Shown here: positions 28,981 through 40,640 of the stretch, piece by piece
How positions within the stretch are numbered: the first letter of the stretch is position 1
Layout: every line of letters begins with the position of its first letter
NCBI RefSeq assembly: GCF_024868665.1
Contig: NW_026634127.1
Span: forward strand, 1-64,000
Direction: 5' to 3'
Source of the DNA: Triplophysa rosa
Taxonomy: Eukaryota; Chordata; Actinopteri; Cypriniformes; Nemacheilidae
DNA: 64,000 bases
The notes under the pieces: generated by a model
The model's database searches: none
Seen by the model: only the letters and a program-made list of their open reading frames with translations
What the model was told of the DNA's origin: nothing
Made by a program: the position numbers and the translations under genes

Positions 28981-30052
28981 TTCTACTTCTGTAATTATTT
29001 TGGTGAAAGTAACTCTAAAGTAATACAGGAGTCATGTAACAATTACAATTCTGAGACAGTAATATTGCAAAGTAAAGGATTACTTTTAAATAACAGTAAC
29101 AAGTATTCTACTCGAAAAGAATCAAGAGGCAGACAATATTGAATATAATGAACAACATTTATTGATACATAAAATGTAGGACTTTGGCGTGGGCCTCATC
29201 CGTATTAGAATCCGAGGGTTATGGATTCTTGCAGATCCTGCCTGAGATGAAGGCAAGGGCGGAGCCAACCCTCAAAGATTTAGGAGACTAAATTGGTACC
29301 CACCGGTAGATTTGACATTCGTAATTCCTTGAGTTATAAAGATAAAAGTAGACAGTGTTATTTATGCACGTAATATACGGGAAAGATGTACATTAAGTGA
29401 CGATAGCTAGGATGCATATAAAGAGACGCATAGCATGAGGAATGAGATAGGTAGTGTTGGTTGTGTAGGAAACTTTTTCCTCGTCGAAGCAGACCAGGAG
29501 ACGTTGGGATATCTTTCATACAGAAGTTCTCTTTATTGAGGACTCGCTGTGTGTCGCTGTAGTCATCCAAGTCTGACTTTTAGTTCAGTACAGTAGAGTT
29601 TTATATCTTTCAAGGGGGCGGGATACATAGAGGTGGAGATGATTTACACGAAGCATACAAATGCAATACAGGAATCAGCCGTTACCGGAATTGTCCCAGC
29701 CAAGGTCTCATCAGCATAACAGTGTTATTCAAATGCATAGGTGCTAATCCAATCAGCCTGACAGTATTGCCCATACCCTCACATTATCATAGAGACAAAG
29801 GCTTAGCTGTGCCTTAAAGCTTAACATTCAACTTTAACTTGGGACCCTGCCCAATGGTCAGAAAGTGAATAAAGACAAAAGGGTAATGTTTCAGACATCT
29901 GGGCTGCCTGACTTGATATTCATAGAATGTAATCGTCTTTACCTCAAAATGTGAAACATAATGTACATAACTCTAACCTGGATATAACATTGTATAAATT
30001 TGTAATCCCACAGTTGGCAAAGGAAGAGTACCGTGATAGGGTGCCGGTGAAA

Positions 30053-30470
30053 ATAGCCGCGTAGGGTAGAAAGAGACCGCGCAGGCTAGAAAGAGACTGC
30101 GTAGGTCGCTGCACAGTAGACTCCCAAAAGTACAGCGTAGGTACGGAGGTGATAGCCGTGTAGGCTAGAAAAAGACAGCGTAGATCACTGTATAATTGAC
30201 TCCCAAAAAGTACCACGTAGGTACGGAGGTGATAGCCACGTAGGCTAGAAAAAAGACCGCGTAGGTCACTGCAAAATCGACTCCCAAAAGTACCGCGTAG
30301 GTATGGAGGTGATAGCCGAGTAGGCAAAAAGAGACCGCATAGGTCACTGGATGATAGGCTCCCGAAAAAGTACCGAGTAGGTACTAGACAAATAGTAGGT
30401 GATAGCCGCGTAGGCTAGACAAATATGCCATATAGGCTGGGGAGAAAGACCGCGTAGGTCATGTACGTAC
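30053..30470 (-). repeat. 80-bp tandem repeat made of hairpins with a common GCGTA loop
   Basis: Units recur every 80 bases (GTAC-type palindromes at 30130, 30210, 30290 and 30370). Each unit has three palindromes: GTACC-GCGTA-GGTAC, TAGCC-GCGTA-GGCTA and GACC-GCGTA-GGTC, separated by GGAGGTGA, GAAAAA and ACTGCAAAATCGACTCCCAA-like spacers. About 16 such hairpins are present. Loops vary slightly while stems stay paired. The array lies downstream of the recombinase gene in the DIRS-like element. Confidence 0.8.
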
Positions 30471-30586
30471 ACAGCGTACAGAGTGAAGAGTCACCGCCAT
30501 CAGTAGATGCATGAAAACTGAAAATCATACCTTAGATTTGTGTAGAAATAGTTTGTTGAGCATCCTGGATGGTTTGCGAGTCGGGT

Positions 30587-31365
30587 CTTATGTAAGATTT
30601 GAACGCTGAAGAAGACCATCTGCCCAGCACCTTTATTGATGAAGTCGGGATCCCACATTCCACTGCAGCTGTAGCTGCACCGATTCTAAACGAGTGTCCT
30701 GTATACCTATGGGGTGGTAGTCCACATTTCTCTAGAATTGCGGCTCTTTAGAAATCAGAGAAGAGAAGTTTGTGGGTACAGGGTCGAGCTTTAAGATATT
30801 GAACCATAGACTTATAGGGGAAGTAGTTATCGTTAAGTCTAGACAGTGTAATCGAAACGCCTGAGCCTAGAGAGTCGGTCTTAGAATGTTTGAGAAAAAT
30901 GGTAAAGAAACGAGGTGAGAATTTGAGGTCGGTAAGAGCTAAGTCTCTATGGGGGTTAAAGCTAAGAGATTCCGTAGTAAATTCCCCCGGCCGCATGAAA
31001 CCATAGAAAGCAGTGAGAAACGCGACTTCCAATAAAGTATTTATATAAACAGAGAAGACACTGTGACGTGTGAAGTCTACTAATTTCTTTAATATAGGGA
31101 TTGTAATTGGGAGGCGTTTATCAGGGGTTTTACCAGAGATTTTGGAAATTCCTCTTAGCAACAAACGAATCGATGGAAAGGAAAATAAACTGGAATAATC
31201 GGGGTCGTGTAGCCTAGCGTGAAATTGAATGCCAGCAAGGAATTTACATAAAGTACTGATTTTAATATTGCGGGATTCGTAATTGAAAGTTAAAAAGGCG
31301 CAGACAGATGTAACTAGTATCGGAAATAAAGAAATTTGAAAAGATAGACAGAAAGCCATGAACAT
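30587..31365 (-). pseudogene. DIRS-class tyrosine recombinase
   Basis: The frame 31365-30748 carries the core-binding part and the first catalytic arginine in FYGFMRPGEF. After a frame break near 30748 the rest follows in another frame: GHSFRIGAATAA (the H-x-x-R box), LGRWSSSAFKSY with the presumed tyrosine nucleophile, and a stop near 30535. All R, H-x-x-R and Y positions can be seen, so only the frame break separates it from an intact domain. It would integrate the circular DNA of the element. Confidence 0.75.
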
Positions 31366-31468
31366 CGACCAGACCGAATTATAGGCTTTAAGAGTGGAAG
31401 GAGTTACACACCCATTGACATATAGTATCTGACAGAATTTAGCAGCTCATTGTATGGGATAGGTTTAT

Positions 31469-32654
31469 TTAATCTAGAAAGATTTCTGTTACTTTCGGGC
31501 ATGTTGTTGGATCCGGATTGGCCGCTGGGCAGAGACGTTTGAATGCCTGCACGCGAAGACGAGAGAGTGCGTCAGCGATGGCATTAGAGTTACCGGGGAT
31601 GTGTATGGCTTTAATAATAAAACTGTGGATGACTGATTGCCAGAGAATCCTTCTCATTAAGGACATGATTACTTTACATGACGATCTGCCTTTGTTAATT
31701 ATAGCTACGACTGCTTCGTTGTCGCATAAAATATCGATACATTTGCGAGACCACTCTGAGCCCCAGAGAACACTAGCAACCGCAATGGGGTAGAGCTCGC
31801 AGAGAGCGGAAGAGGTTGAGGCGGAATTTGGCGTAGGGAATTGTTCTGGCCATTTCTCTGTGAACCACTGTCTTTGAAAAAAACGCCCCGAAGCATTTAG
31901 AAGGGGCAGCGTCGGTGAAAAGCTCCAGAGCTGTGGACGATTCTGAAATACCGTTGTAAAAAAACGAAATACCGTTCCAACTATTAAGAAGGCTGGTCCA
32001 TAATTTCAAGTCTGACATGCACCCTTCATCCAATTGCACGGTATCGTAGAAGTTAGCGACCGAGTGAGCCAAGATCAGTAAGCGAGAAATGAAAGCTTGA
32101 CCTTGGGGAATGATTCTCATGGCAAAATTGAGGTGGCCTAGCAAGGAGAGCATTTCACGCTTAGTAACCGAGTGCGAAGGGGAGATCGAATGCATAACAT
32201 AACGGATTCTCTCAAGCTTCTCATATGGGAGAGAAGCTTGCATTTTCTCTGTGTCGAGGAGAATACCGAGGAACTCGAGAGAAGTTGATGGGCCGAGGGT
32301 TTTCTCATGTGAGAGAGGGACTCCTACTTCGCTGAAAATTTGTTTGAGCGAATTTAAGATAGGGGTTTGGCTAGAAGGAAAATTGACCAATAGAAAGTCG
32401 TTGAGCAAATGCAGAACGAATGGAAGCTTGCAGACGTTCAGCAGGATCCAGCACAGCGCTTCCGATAGGCTATTAAATATATGCGGACTACTCCTGCACC
32501 CGAATGTAAGTCTGACGGCGAAGTGCCATTTAACACCGAACAGAGCCCACTCACTGGGGTGAATCGGAATGATTTTGAACGTGTCTGTAATATCTGCTTT
32601 GGATAGCTGAGCGCCTAGGCCAGCTAATTTGATTAGTTTGATCGCATTATCCAC
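31469..32654 (-). pseudogene. DIRS-class reverse transcriptase and RNase H
   Basis: The frame 32654-31773 has RT blocks KADITDTFKIIPIHP, FGCRSSPHIF and the catalytic-box equivalent HLLNDFLLV, where the first aspartate of the usual DD pair is Asn (residue 85). Later it contains ALELFTDAAPSKCFGAFF, an RNase H start. The RNase H continues out of frame, and IPGNSNAIADALSRL (31666-31469) is its C-terminal part. The element therefore lacks a working polymerase. Confidence 0.75.
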
Positions 32655-33062
32655 TGTGGCGTAGTACAGGGAAAAAGGTTAGAGAGGGATACATTCGTTA
32701 ACGCTGGCTACGATGTTAGAATGGGGCGAAGACATGTTGAAAATCAATCACTATTTTCCGGAGAATTTGCGAGTAGCTACACCGAGGGAGTTAACGCGAA
32801 AAGGACAGAAAGGAGGAGAAGTAAATGGGCCAATGACATACCCTTTATTAACTTCCTTATTAAGGAGGTCGGAGACCACTTCAAGTTCGGCTATAGCAGA
32901 CTGGAGATTTTTTGCAACGTAAGAAAAAGAAAGATGAAAGAACTCCGACCCGAAATCCTTGGGAAAGCCTGGTGATTAAATACTCAACGAAAATAGAATC
33001 CGGATGATCTGACAGGAGACTACAGAGCTTCTGGACATTAATAGGGGTGGAGGGGTGGTTCT

Positions 33063-33770
33063 TTAGAACTTTTTGTGGAGAGGAGGTCTTCTTCGGTTCG
33101 GAGGTCTGAATCTCCATGGGCAGAAGAATTTCGGGTGGGGGTCTTTGCAAGAGCTACAAATATGTGAGAATTTACATTTAGGGTATGTACAGACAGATTC
33201 ATTGAAATTATTACATATATAGGTGCCATTAGTTGAAGTAACAGGATGGCCTTTATAATCAAATGCTTGTCTTACTTGTCCAGCACCATGGACAGCGGTA
33301 GAGTCGCGGCTTTCAATAGTTATGGGGCAGAACGCGGCGGAATGTCCGTGGGAACTGCACACAATGCAAGCCAAGATCTTTTGTTCAAAATGGCGAACTA
33401 GCAATTCATAGTCGGAAAACTGACCAATCCAACCTTGGTTATATAGTGTAATGTTTATGGCAGACTTCGCTGAGAAGGACTTGTGGTATTCATAGAACAG
33501 AGTTCCCCCGTATCTATGATTAAAGTCAGCCAACATTGCTAGGTAATAGTCTAGTTATTCGTTCCGCTCTGGGAAGGCCTGGCATAGTATGTCTCTGTAA
33601 ATTCCAAAGGCTATAACGAACTCTGAAAATGAAAGATTTCGTTGCAATCTGGAATCAGAAGTTTTAAGTAAGACTGCCACGTCACCACAATCCACCATTT
33701 TGCGGTCAGTCGCTGGCAACAGTTGCAGGTCCTGTGCAAGGTCAGGGAAGAGGGACATCAAGTACTGCAA
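33063..33770 (-). pseudogene. DIRS-class gag with Cys/His-rich C-terminus
   Basis: Two frames (33770-33555 and 33536-33063) separated by a stop encode a Gag-like protein. The second ends with ICNNFNESVCTYPKCKFSHI and CSSCKDPHPKFFCP, a cluster of Cys and His typical of fish DIRS/Ngaro Gag proteins, probably zinc-binding. A C-x2-C-S-S-H-G-H segment lies before it. Confidence 0.65.
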
Positions 33771-33779
33771 GTTGCGCCT

Positions 33780-35790
33780 TACTGGCCCAACCAGACTTGA
33801 TTCTCAGACCTGGTGGCTCTGACGACAGTTCGCCCTGGCCGTTTCCCCTGACGAAGAGCCTTCTACCGCAAGGGAAGGGCACAGTGTGGCACCACAAACC
33901 ATGACTCTGGAATTCCATGTCTGGCCCCTGGACGGGACGAGGAGACCTTGAGTGGCTTGCCACCGGCGCTCAGAGAGACCATCCTGCAGGCTGAGCCCCC
34001 ACCACTAGGCGTTTATACACTTATAAGTGGCTTCTCTTCTCGTCCTGGCGTTCTTCCCGCGGGGAGAGCCCACGGAATTGCCCGATCAGCTTTGGCCTTC
34101 TTACAAGAGAGACTCAAGAGTAACCTCTCCCCATCCACATTGAAAGTGTATGTAGCCGCTATCTCGTGGAGGGTAAGTCTCTCAGCCAACATCTCTCAGA
34201 TGATGAAGACGGCACTCTTGATGGCACTCACTTCTATCAAGAGAAGAATTCGGGCTCAGTCATTCTCACGTTATCCTGAGACCCCAGCCTGGTTACGTTC
34301 CCACCACTCCCTTCCGGGACCAGGTGGTGAACCTGCAGGCGCTCCCCTTTGGGGAGGAAGACCCAACCTCCAATGTGTTGTGTCCAGTACGATGGACCAC
34401 ACGCAGAGCTTAGAAGCTCTGAGCAGCTCTTTGTCTGTTATGGGACAGCACCAGGGGAGGGCTGTCTCCAAACAGAGATTGGCGCACTGGATTGTGGATG
34501 CCATCACTTTGGCATACCAGTCCCAAGTCGCATGCCCGCTTGCAGTGACAGCACTCCACTCGGAGTATGGCCTCCTTGTGGGCACTGGCTCAGGGCGCCT
34601 CTCTGGCAGACATATGTAGTGCTGCGGGTTGGGCTACGCCCAGTACCTTCGCGAGGTTTTACAACCTCCGCGTGGAACCAGTGCGGGTCTTACACGCTAC
34701 CGGCGTGTAAGGTCGACAACTGGATTGGGCGTATGCCTGCGAAAGCGACTTCTCCCCACTCCAGGTGAGTCTAGCGTGCTATTTAGCCTCCCTACTTCCC
34801 CCCTTAGGGTGAAGTATAGGCATTCCATCCATCACTAAGCTGGAAATTATGGTAACAAACCGGGCAGAGCGGTTTGTTGGAACCAAGTTCAGTACTGGTA
34901 GAGTCGCCCCTGCTCAGGTGGACCCCTATACTAGGACTGTTGCCCCATACGTAGTGACTCCCCTGCAGGGTCGCCCTGTATGTTGAATTCCTCACTCCTG
35001 GTTCCCCTTTCGGTGAGCCTGTGACCTCCCCTCCGGTGGTTTACCCCACCTGGGTTCTGTCCCTCATTCGGGCTGACACAAATTCTCACATGTTGTTCTC
35101 CCCACATGTTGTTTCCACATGTAACCTCCCCGTGTGGTAGGATGTGGCCTCCGTAACACACTATTCAATGAGGAGAGCAGTGTTTCCCCAGTGTTCTTAC
35201 GGCTCCGGACGGCGTCTCGCTAATAGAGACGAACGCCACCGCCCGTGATGGCCGTCAGTACAAGCTTCTCAGTATGCTACTAGTACTGATCCCACTGGAA
35301 GATTACGTCTCGCAGTAGCGCTCAATTGTGACTCGCTAGTCCAGTCAGTGTCGCTACGCTTGGGGTCGTGATACGGCTCAGCACCGCGGCGTGTAAAGAT
35401 AGGTCCCCAGTTTGTCTCTCAACACAACGTCGAGAGACCGATTGAAGGGGAATGTCTCAGTTACGACTGTAACCTCCATTCCCTGATGGAAGGAACAAGA
35501 TGTTGTGTCTTCATGCCACGAGGTTTTCGCCGACCCGCTGCAGCGACCGGGAGATGTCTCTCAGGTTCCTCAGCCCAAAGGGTGAGTGAATGACCGCCGC
35601 CGCCTCCCTTTTATACCCGTATGCACGGGGCGGGGACTGGCGTGCGTGTGCCATTCGCCAAAGTCAATTGGAGTTTAAAATTCCTCTCAGAGATGATAGA
35701 TTCTCAAGATCAAACCCCAGTCTGTCTCTCAACACAACGTCTCATTCCCTCCATCAGGGAACGGAGGTTACAGTCGTAACCGAGACGTTT
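33780..35790 (+). mobile_element. 3' part of a DIRS1-like element, plus orientation
   Basis: The plus strand contains a broken tyrosine recombinase (33948-34770) followed by about 1 kb of non-coding sequence. This ends with two inverted segments, 35446-35505 and 35717-35790, both containing versions of CAGTTACGACTGTAACCTCC / CGGTTACGACTGTAACCTCC and ACACAACGTC. Such TCTCGGTTAC...GAACGAGACGTTG-like ends are typical of fish DIRS1 elements. It abuts the oppositely oriented DIRS-like element at about 33770. Confidence 0.65.
33948..34770 (+). pseudogene. DIRS1-like tyrosine recombinase, frameshifted
   Basis: The frame encodes FLQERLKSNLSPSTLKVYVA, typical of the core-binding start of fish DIRS1 recombinases. 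Later, in shifting frames, come SSEQLFVCYG, AVSKQRLAHWIVDAITLAYQ, LADICSAAGWAT and FARFYNLRVEPV, the last with the likely catalytic tyrosine. At least three frame changes are needed to read through (about 34380, 34440 and 34560). Some sequence around the first catalytic arginine appears deleted. Confidence 0.7.
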
Positions 35791-37065
35791 TAATGTGTTG
35801 CCTCCTATCATGTAATAATGAATTTATCACATTGAATTTCACTGTTTCACAGTACATGTGGTTAAGTACTGAAGGCCGAAAGGTACTTCCTTTGCGCCTC
35901 CTGGCGGAAGTTTGTGCTGTGTATTATAGGAAATAATCAGACTAATAAAACATTCATGTAAAAATAAAAGAGGTGTTCTCATGTCATGTAAACATGTTAC
36001 TGCAGTTAAGTCCTTACTCTGATCAGTAGAAATAATGCGCGTGAAAACGTAGTCACTCGTTACTCGATTTAAAAGTCTTTACACGGGTCAGGGTGAAATG
36101 CTTTGCCTAGCTGCTCATGTTGGATCTTTTGGTGTGTGTAGATCTTGTCCCCTGCACTTTTTTAGACCCACTGCCGATATTTCCGCCTGTGTTCTCTGAG
36201 ATTTTGAGACATCCAGCCAATCACAAACCGTATCATCTCTAGGGCGCGTACGTCTGCCAAGAGCTTGAAATCTACGGTTGTGCTCGTGTGATTTCTTTCA
36301 TTCACTTCTTTGCTCTTTTAGCAGTTTGGGGTTAAATGCGCCCCAGAAAAAGCAGCGGACGATTATGCCCTTTTTTCAAACACACACTGTAAGTATATGA
36401 CGTGATGTTAAGAACTGCGCATGATCCAGTGTGTGTTATTCTTTCCTACTCGGAAGTCACTTTAGATGAAAGTGTCTGCTAAATGAGGAAATGTAACTGA
36501 TCAATTGGTTTTGTTGCGTCGCCGGCGTCCGGAATGGAATTTCTCTTTCCCAATGAAGAAAAGTTGTTTTGCGCCGAATATGTGTCATATATTATCATAC
36601 TTCATCAGATTTAATACTTCATGGTCTTACCTGTTGGGAAGGCAGGCTGTCACGTCACTGACAGAGAAAGGGGAGGACAGTGACTGTATACAAGTCAGAT
36701 TTGTCAGAAAAAGAGAATGACCTGTTTTAAGGCAGTGTTTCCCTAACTATGACTACCTGCCAATGTTATAAGGAATTAACAGCACTATAACATGCGCGTC
36801 CTTTAAGTACTTTCACCAGTTACATGAGAAATAGTATCATATCATGCAACACTAGAAGACAGATCCCAATTTTTTAAAACTCAAAAAATGTTATGAATAA
36901 ATGAAACACATTTAGTCATGTCTGAATGCTAACATAATACATCAGTGGTCACACAGGCTTCACAAATCTCCAGTTTGAATCACATTGGTTGTGGCGCGTC
37001 TTGTGACCACAAGCCAGTGTGCGTTTAGTTGTGTTATGTATGGTTTCACTTCAGAAGACATTTAT
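35791..37065. other. No gene recognised
   Basis: I see no exon, transposase or clear repeat structure here. Short ORFs (for example 36505-36720) have no domain. Confidence 0.4.
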
Positions 37066-38880
37066 TAAGGGTTCCTACACATTTTTTTCATTTCAAAATT
37101 CCATACTTTTCGTCTCAAACATACAGACTTCCCTGAAGATTATTCAGACCATATTCAACATGTAAAAAATTGGTTTTAAGAATCGAACTGTTCAACTTTG
37201 ACTCTTCAACTGACCAACTTTATGGAGATGCAGATTTCATTTTCCAACAGGACTTGGCACCTGCACACAGTGCCAAAGCTACCAGTACCTGGTTTAAGGA
37301 CCATGGTATCCCTGTTCCTAATTGGCCAGCAAACTCATCTGACCTTAACCCCATAGAAAATCTACAGGGTATTGTGAAGAGGAAGATGCGATATGCCAGA
37401 CACAACAATACAGAAGAGCTGAAGGCCACTATCAGAGCAACCTGGACTCTCATAACACCTGAGCAGTACCACAGACTGATCAACTCCATGCCACGCCGCA
37501 TTGCTGCATTAATTCAGGCAAAATGAGCCCCAACTAAGTATTGAGTGTTGTACATGCTCATACTTTTCATGTTCATACTTTTCAGATGGCCAAGTTTTCT
37601 AAAAATCCTTTCTTTGTATTGGTCTTAAGTAATATTCTAATTTTCTGAGATACTGAATTTGGGATTTTCATTAGTTGTCAGTTATAATCATCAAATTAAA
37701 AGAAATAAACATTTGAAATATATAAGTCTGTGTGTAATGAATGAATATAATATACAAGTTTCACTTTTTGAATAGAATTAGTGAAATAAATCAACTTTTT
37801 GATGATATTCTAATTATATGACCAGCACCTGTATATTATAATATTTTGCTGAATAATCAGTGGACTGTTACAGCTATACATCGTACAAATGAATTAACAC
37901 CAAACCAAGACATGTTCAATGCACAACATTTTATAATTGGAAAGTGCAATGTTAATAATTTGTCAAATTAAATAACTGTAAACCTTCAACCCACAGCAAC
38001 AAAAGGCTTCTTTCAAAATTTGACAACATTCTATACGGGGCCGTAGTTTGTCCCAAACAAAAAAAGATTTTCTTGAGCAACATATGTGCATTTGAGATCA
38101 ATTGAGTGCAAATTAGATAACGATAGCTAAAGCCATGTCTGTCTTTTTATGTTTATCAGTGATGAGTAAATTGATATTTTTATACAAATATTATCAGACT
38201 GAAATACAATCAATCTTTCAAGAGCATTTGGGTTCATGACAAATGTAAGCGCTATTCCTTTGACATTTTCTGCAGCTACGGACATAGACCTCAAATTACA
38301 AAAGTTCCAGACACTTGTTTTTTTTTTTATAAAAAACTGTTATAATAATATAGAAAGAGAATTAAAGAACAATAATTCATTGATGCATTAGAAATATTTG
38401 CAAATAATATTGTTGTTTTAATTGGCTAACCACAACCTATAAACGCACCTGAGTCAAAGCCATGCAGTTTAGAATGAACTGATGAAGATCTGCTCATGTT
38501 TTTGTCTCGTTTCAACATTTTGTAGTTTGCATTATTGGATATTACAATCGGCTGTTTAGTCAGGTTTGTTTTTAAATGTTGGCACGTTTAAATTGGGAGT
38601 GCAAACTACTGAGGGCTCTGGAAAGAGGGAGAAAGCAATCGGTCCGTTTTGCTGCAGCTCCATGCGTTACTAGTAACTTCTGGCAGATTTGGCCTAGCGC
38701 CGATCTTTTGGCAGCGCTCGAAACATGCTCCTAACTTCATAAAAATATATTTATCTACAGAAATTCCTAATTTTATATTTTAGAAAAACGGATAGGGCAA
38801 TAGTCTGGAAACTTCATACTCATCCAGACCTGGAAAACAATCAAATAAAAATCCATACTTTTCCAAAACGCGTAGGAATC
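37066..38880. repeat. Possible element with GGTTCCTACRCATTTT ends, containing a Tc1 remnant
   Basis: The left end GGGTTCCTACACATTTTTTT and the reverse complement of the right end, GGATTCCTACGCGTTTTGG, are similar. CCATACTTTTC words follow at both sides in inverted orientation. I infer an old DNA-transposon-like unit into which the Tc1 piece at about 37190-37830 was inserted. No target duplication was confirmed. Confidence 0.35.
37196..37526 (+). pseudogene. Tc1-like transposase, C-terminal fragment
   Basis: Encodes FQQDLAPAHSAKATSTWF (second catalytic aspartate) and SSDLNPIENLQGIVKRKM (region of the third acidic residue), then a helical tail to a stop at 37524. The N-terminal DNA-binding domain and first aspartate are absent. 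Downstream sequence to about 37833, ending ATGACCAGCACCTGTAT, looks like the element's 3' end. Confidence 0.85.
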
Positions 38881-38899
38881 CTGTCTCTTATCCCCTGGA

Positions 38900-39895
38900 C
38901 TTTGGATTTCCACCCCTGGTGGATTACTTTAATGATGGATGAATGTGCTTTATTAGACCCTATCTAATGCCATGATTTGATTGTTGTTACTCCAATTGTG
39001 TTCAGCTGAAGAAAGGAAACCGTACACCTCGGATGACTTGAGGGGAGTAAATGATGGGCTAAATGTCATTTCTGGGTGAACTGTTCCTTCAAATGTCTTA
39101 TTACTCTTGAGAAAACATGAAATACAAGACACGAAATCTTAAATAACGACTAGTGAAGATATTTACGTAGTTCATCTTAATTTAATCATTATGAGTGCTT
39201 AACACCAAGAGTAACATTCACCTGAGTTAACATATGAAAAGTGTATAGCTTTGGTTGACAGATTGATAAAAATCCCTCTCTTAAGCAGTTTAAGGCATTT
39301 GGATTTGAACCAATGAACTGGCTGAAAAAACGTTCCTGATAAATTAAAATGACTGCTTAAGACTACAGCGACTAAGAAAACGGACACGTTCAGCATGTGT
39401 TTACTGTAACTTAAAAGTGAACTGTATAGAAATACAAGGAAAAAACAAAGCACGTTATAGACCATATACAGAATATAAAAATGGAAACGTTTAAGACGTA
39501 ATGCGTAATTCATACATCCACAAAACAAAGATCAATTTGCAGTTATTTTATACTTAGAAAAAATATAACTTATGTACAAAAAAGCTAACTGTATCAAATA
39601 TTGTATTTTTTTACTGCAATTAATGCACAAAATCTGATGGCTTGTGAGTACACTATTCAAGATTAAAAAAGACAATTATGCTATCACGCTCCCACAGTTT
39701 TGAACCTTTCTGCGTTCATGTTGTTAAGTTTCAACTCAATATATGATACACGTTCAGTTTAGAAAGGACAATATACAATATACATGGAAGGGAAGAGGAG
39801 GGCAAACACCTCTCACGCTCTCTGAGGAATGCTCACGGGCCATTCCCATGCATTCACATCCCAGTCACGTGTCACTAACTTCCGCTCAATGTTCA
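38900..39895 (-). other. Probable sp1 3' UTR region
   Basis: This follows the sp1 stop codon on the minus strand and is AT-rich with no coding signal. A minus-strand AATAAA lies at 38953-38948, about 0.95 kb downstream of the stop. A dispersed cyprinid repeat (about 39000-39095) lies just before it, so the signal may belong to that repeat. The true polyadenylation site is unproven. Confidence 0.4.
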
Positions 39896-40197
39896 TTAAT
39901 AGCCATTGCTATTTAGGTTAATGGAGTGAAGACCCGCGACTTGCATGACATTGATGCTCCCTGGCGGAAAGCCCTCTGAAGACAGCGCGTCCATGGTTAA
40001 GAGCGTCTGTTGCTGGCCGGACATGTCGTTGGTATCGCAGCCATCTGCGCTGCTGGCTGCGGTGGAGACGGTACTGTCAGCGATATTCACAGCCCCAGAT
40101 GAACTTTTCTTATTCAGATGAGTCTTGATGTGCTTGGACAGGTGGTCACTACGCATGAAACGCTTGGGACACTCCGGGCACGAGAACTTCTTTTCAC
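39896..40197 (-). CDS. sp1: Transcription factor Sp1, final coding exon (zinc finger 3 and C-terminus)
   Basis: The exon begins after an AG acceptor at 40199-40198. It completes a glycine codon and encodes EKKFSCPECPKRFMRSDHL, a C2H2 finger with the DNA-contact pattern R-x-x-H-x-x-K, then a Ser/Ala/Gly-rich stretch and a C-terminus containing INVMQVAGLHSI and ending at a TAA (39898-39896). INVMQV followed by a short Asn/Ser tail is characteristic of Sp1 rather than Sp3 or Sp4. Sp1 binds GC boxes (GGGGCGGGG) in the nucleus and activates many housekeeping promoters. The join to the exon at 56263-56456 is phase-correct. The open frame continuing to 40459 is read-through into the intron and not coding. 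Confidence 0.85.
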
Positions 40198-40524
40198 CTG
40201 AAAACAGTTCATACTGATTAGAAATGCATACAGTAGTAGGGGTGGAACAAAACTCTACAGCTGAGCGGTTGACTGAGTTTAGTGATTCCCTACAATTTTC
40301 GTTTAGTTTCATCAGGAATACAGCATAGTTTCCATAAAAAGAAAATACAGTGTCCACACAGGCTAGTTTTTGCACAGACACCAGAAGATGGTGTGACAGT
40401 GACAGTGAATGATTGACATGATGGCAGTGGCAAAGGCGCAAGAGAATGTTTGTAAACACTAATTCCTTTGCTTATTGTGAGATTACCTTTGTTTTATTGA
40501 TGTGTTTTATCAATAAAAAATAAT

Positions 40525-40640
40525 TTTTAATTCAATTCAAATTTATTTATAGCGCTTTTTTCAACGTTGCATTGTTTCAAAGCAGCTTAACAGGAAAAGA
40601 AAGCACAAAAAGAGGGAGGAAGATGAAGTGTATAAAATAT
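40525..40640. repeat. Dispersed fish repeat with TTCAATTCAAATTTATTTAT start
   Basis: AATTCAATTCAAATTTATTT then ATAGCGCTTTTTTCAA and CATTGTTTCAAAGCAGCTT match a very widespread teleost repeat that I know by sequence but not by a secure name. Confidence 0.55.

Larger units (their letters stand above)
29150..33770 (-). mobile_element. DIRS-class retrotransposon (DIRS-like/Ngaro-like)
   Basis: Reading the minus strand, the order is gag (33770-33063), RT with RNase H (32654-31469), then tyrosine recombinase (31365-30587), followed by a long non-coding 3' region with the hairpin-array repeat. A tyrosine recombinase in place of integrase, with no LTRs, defines the DIRS order. All frames are interrupted. 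The exact ends and the split or inverted repeats were not resolved, so the 29150 boundary is approximate. Confidence 0.75.

Noticed and set aside
39896..40459. A 187-residue frame taken as one sp1 exon
   Set aside because: The part above 40197 precedes an AG acceptor and bears no similarity to Sp proteins. Finger 3 begins after the acceptor.
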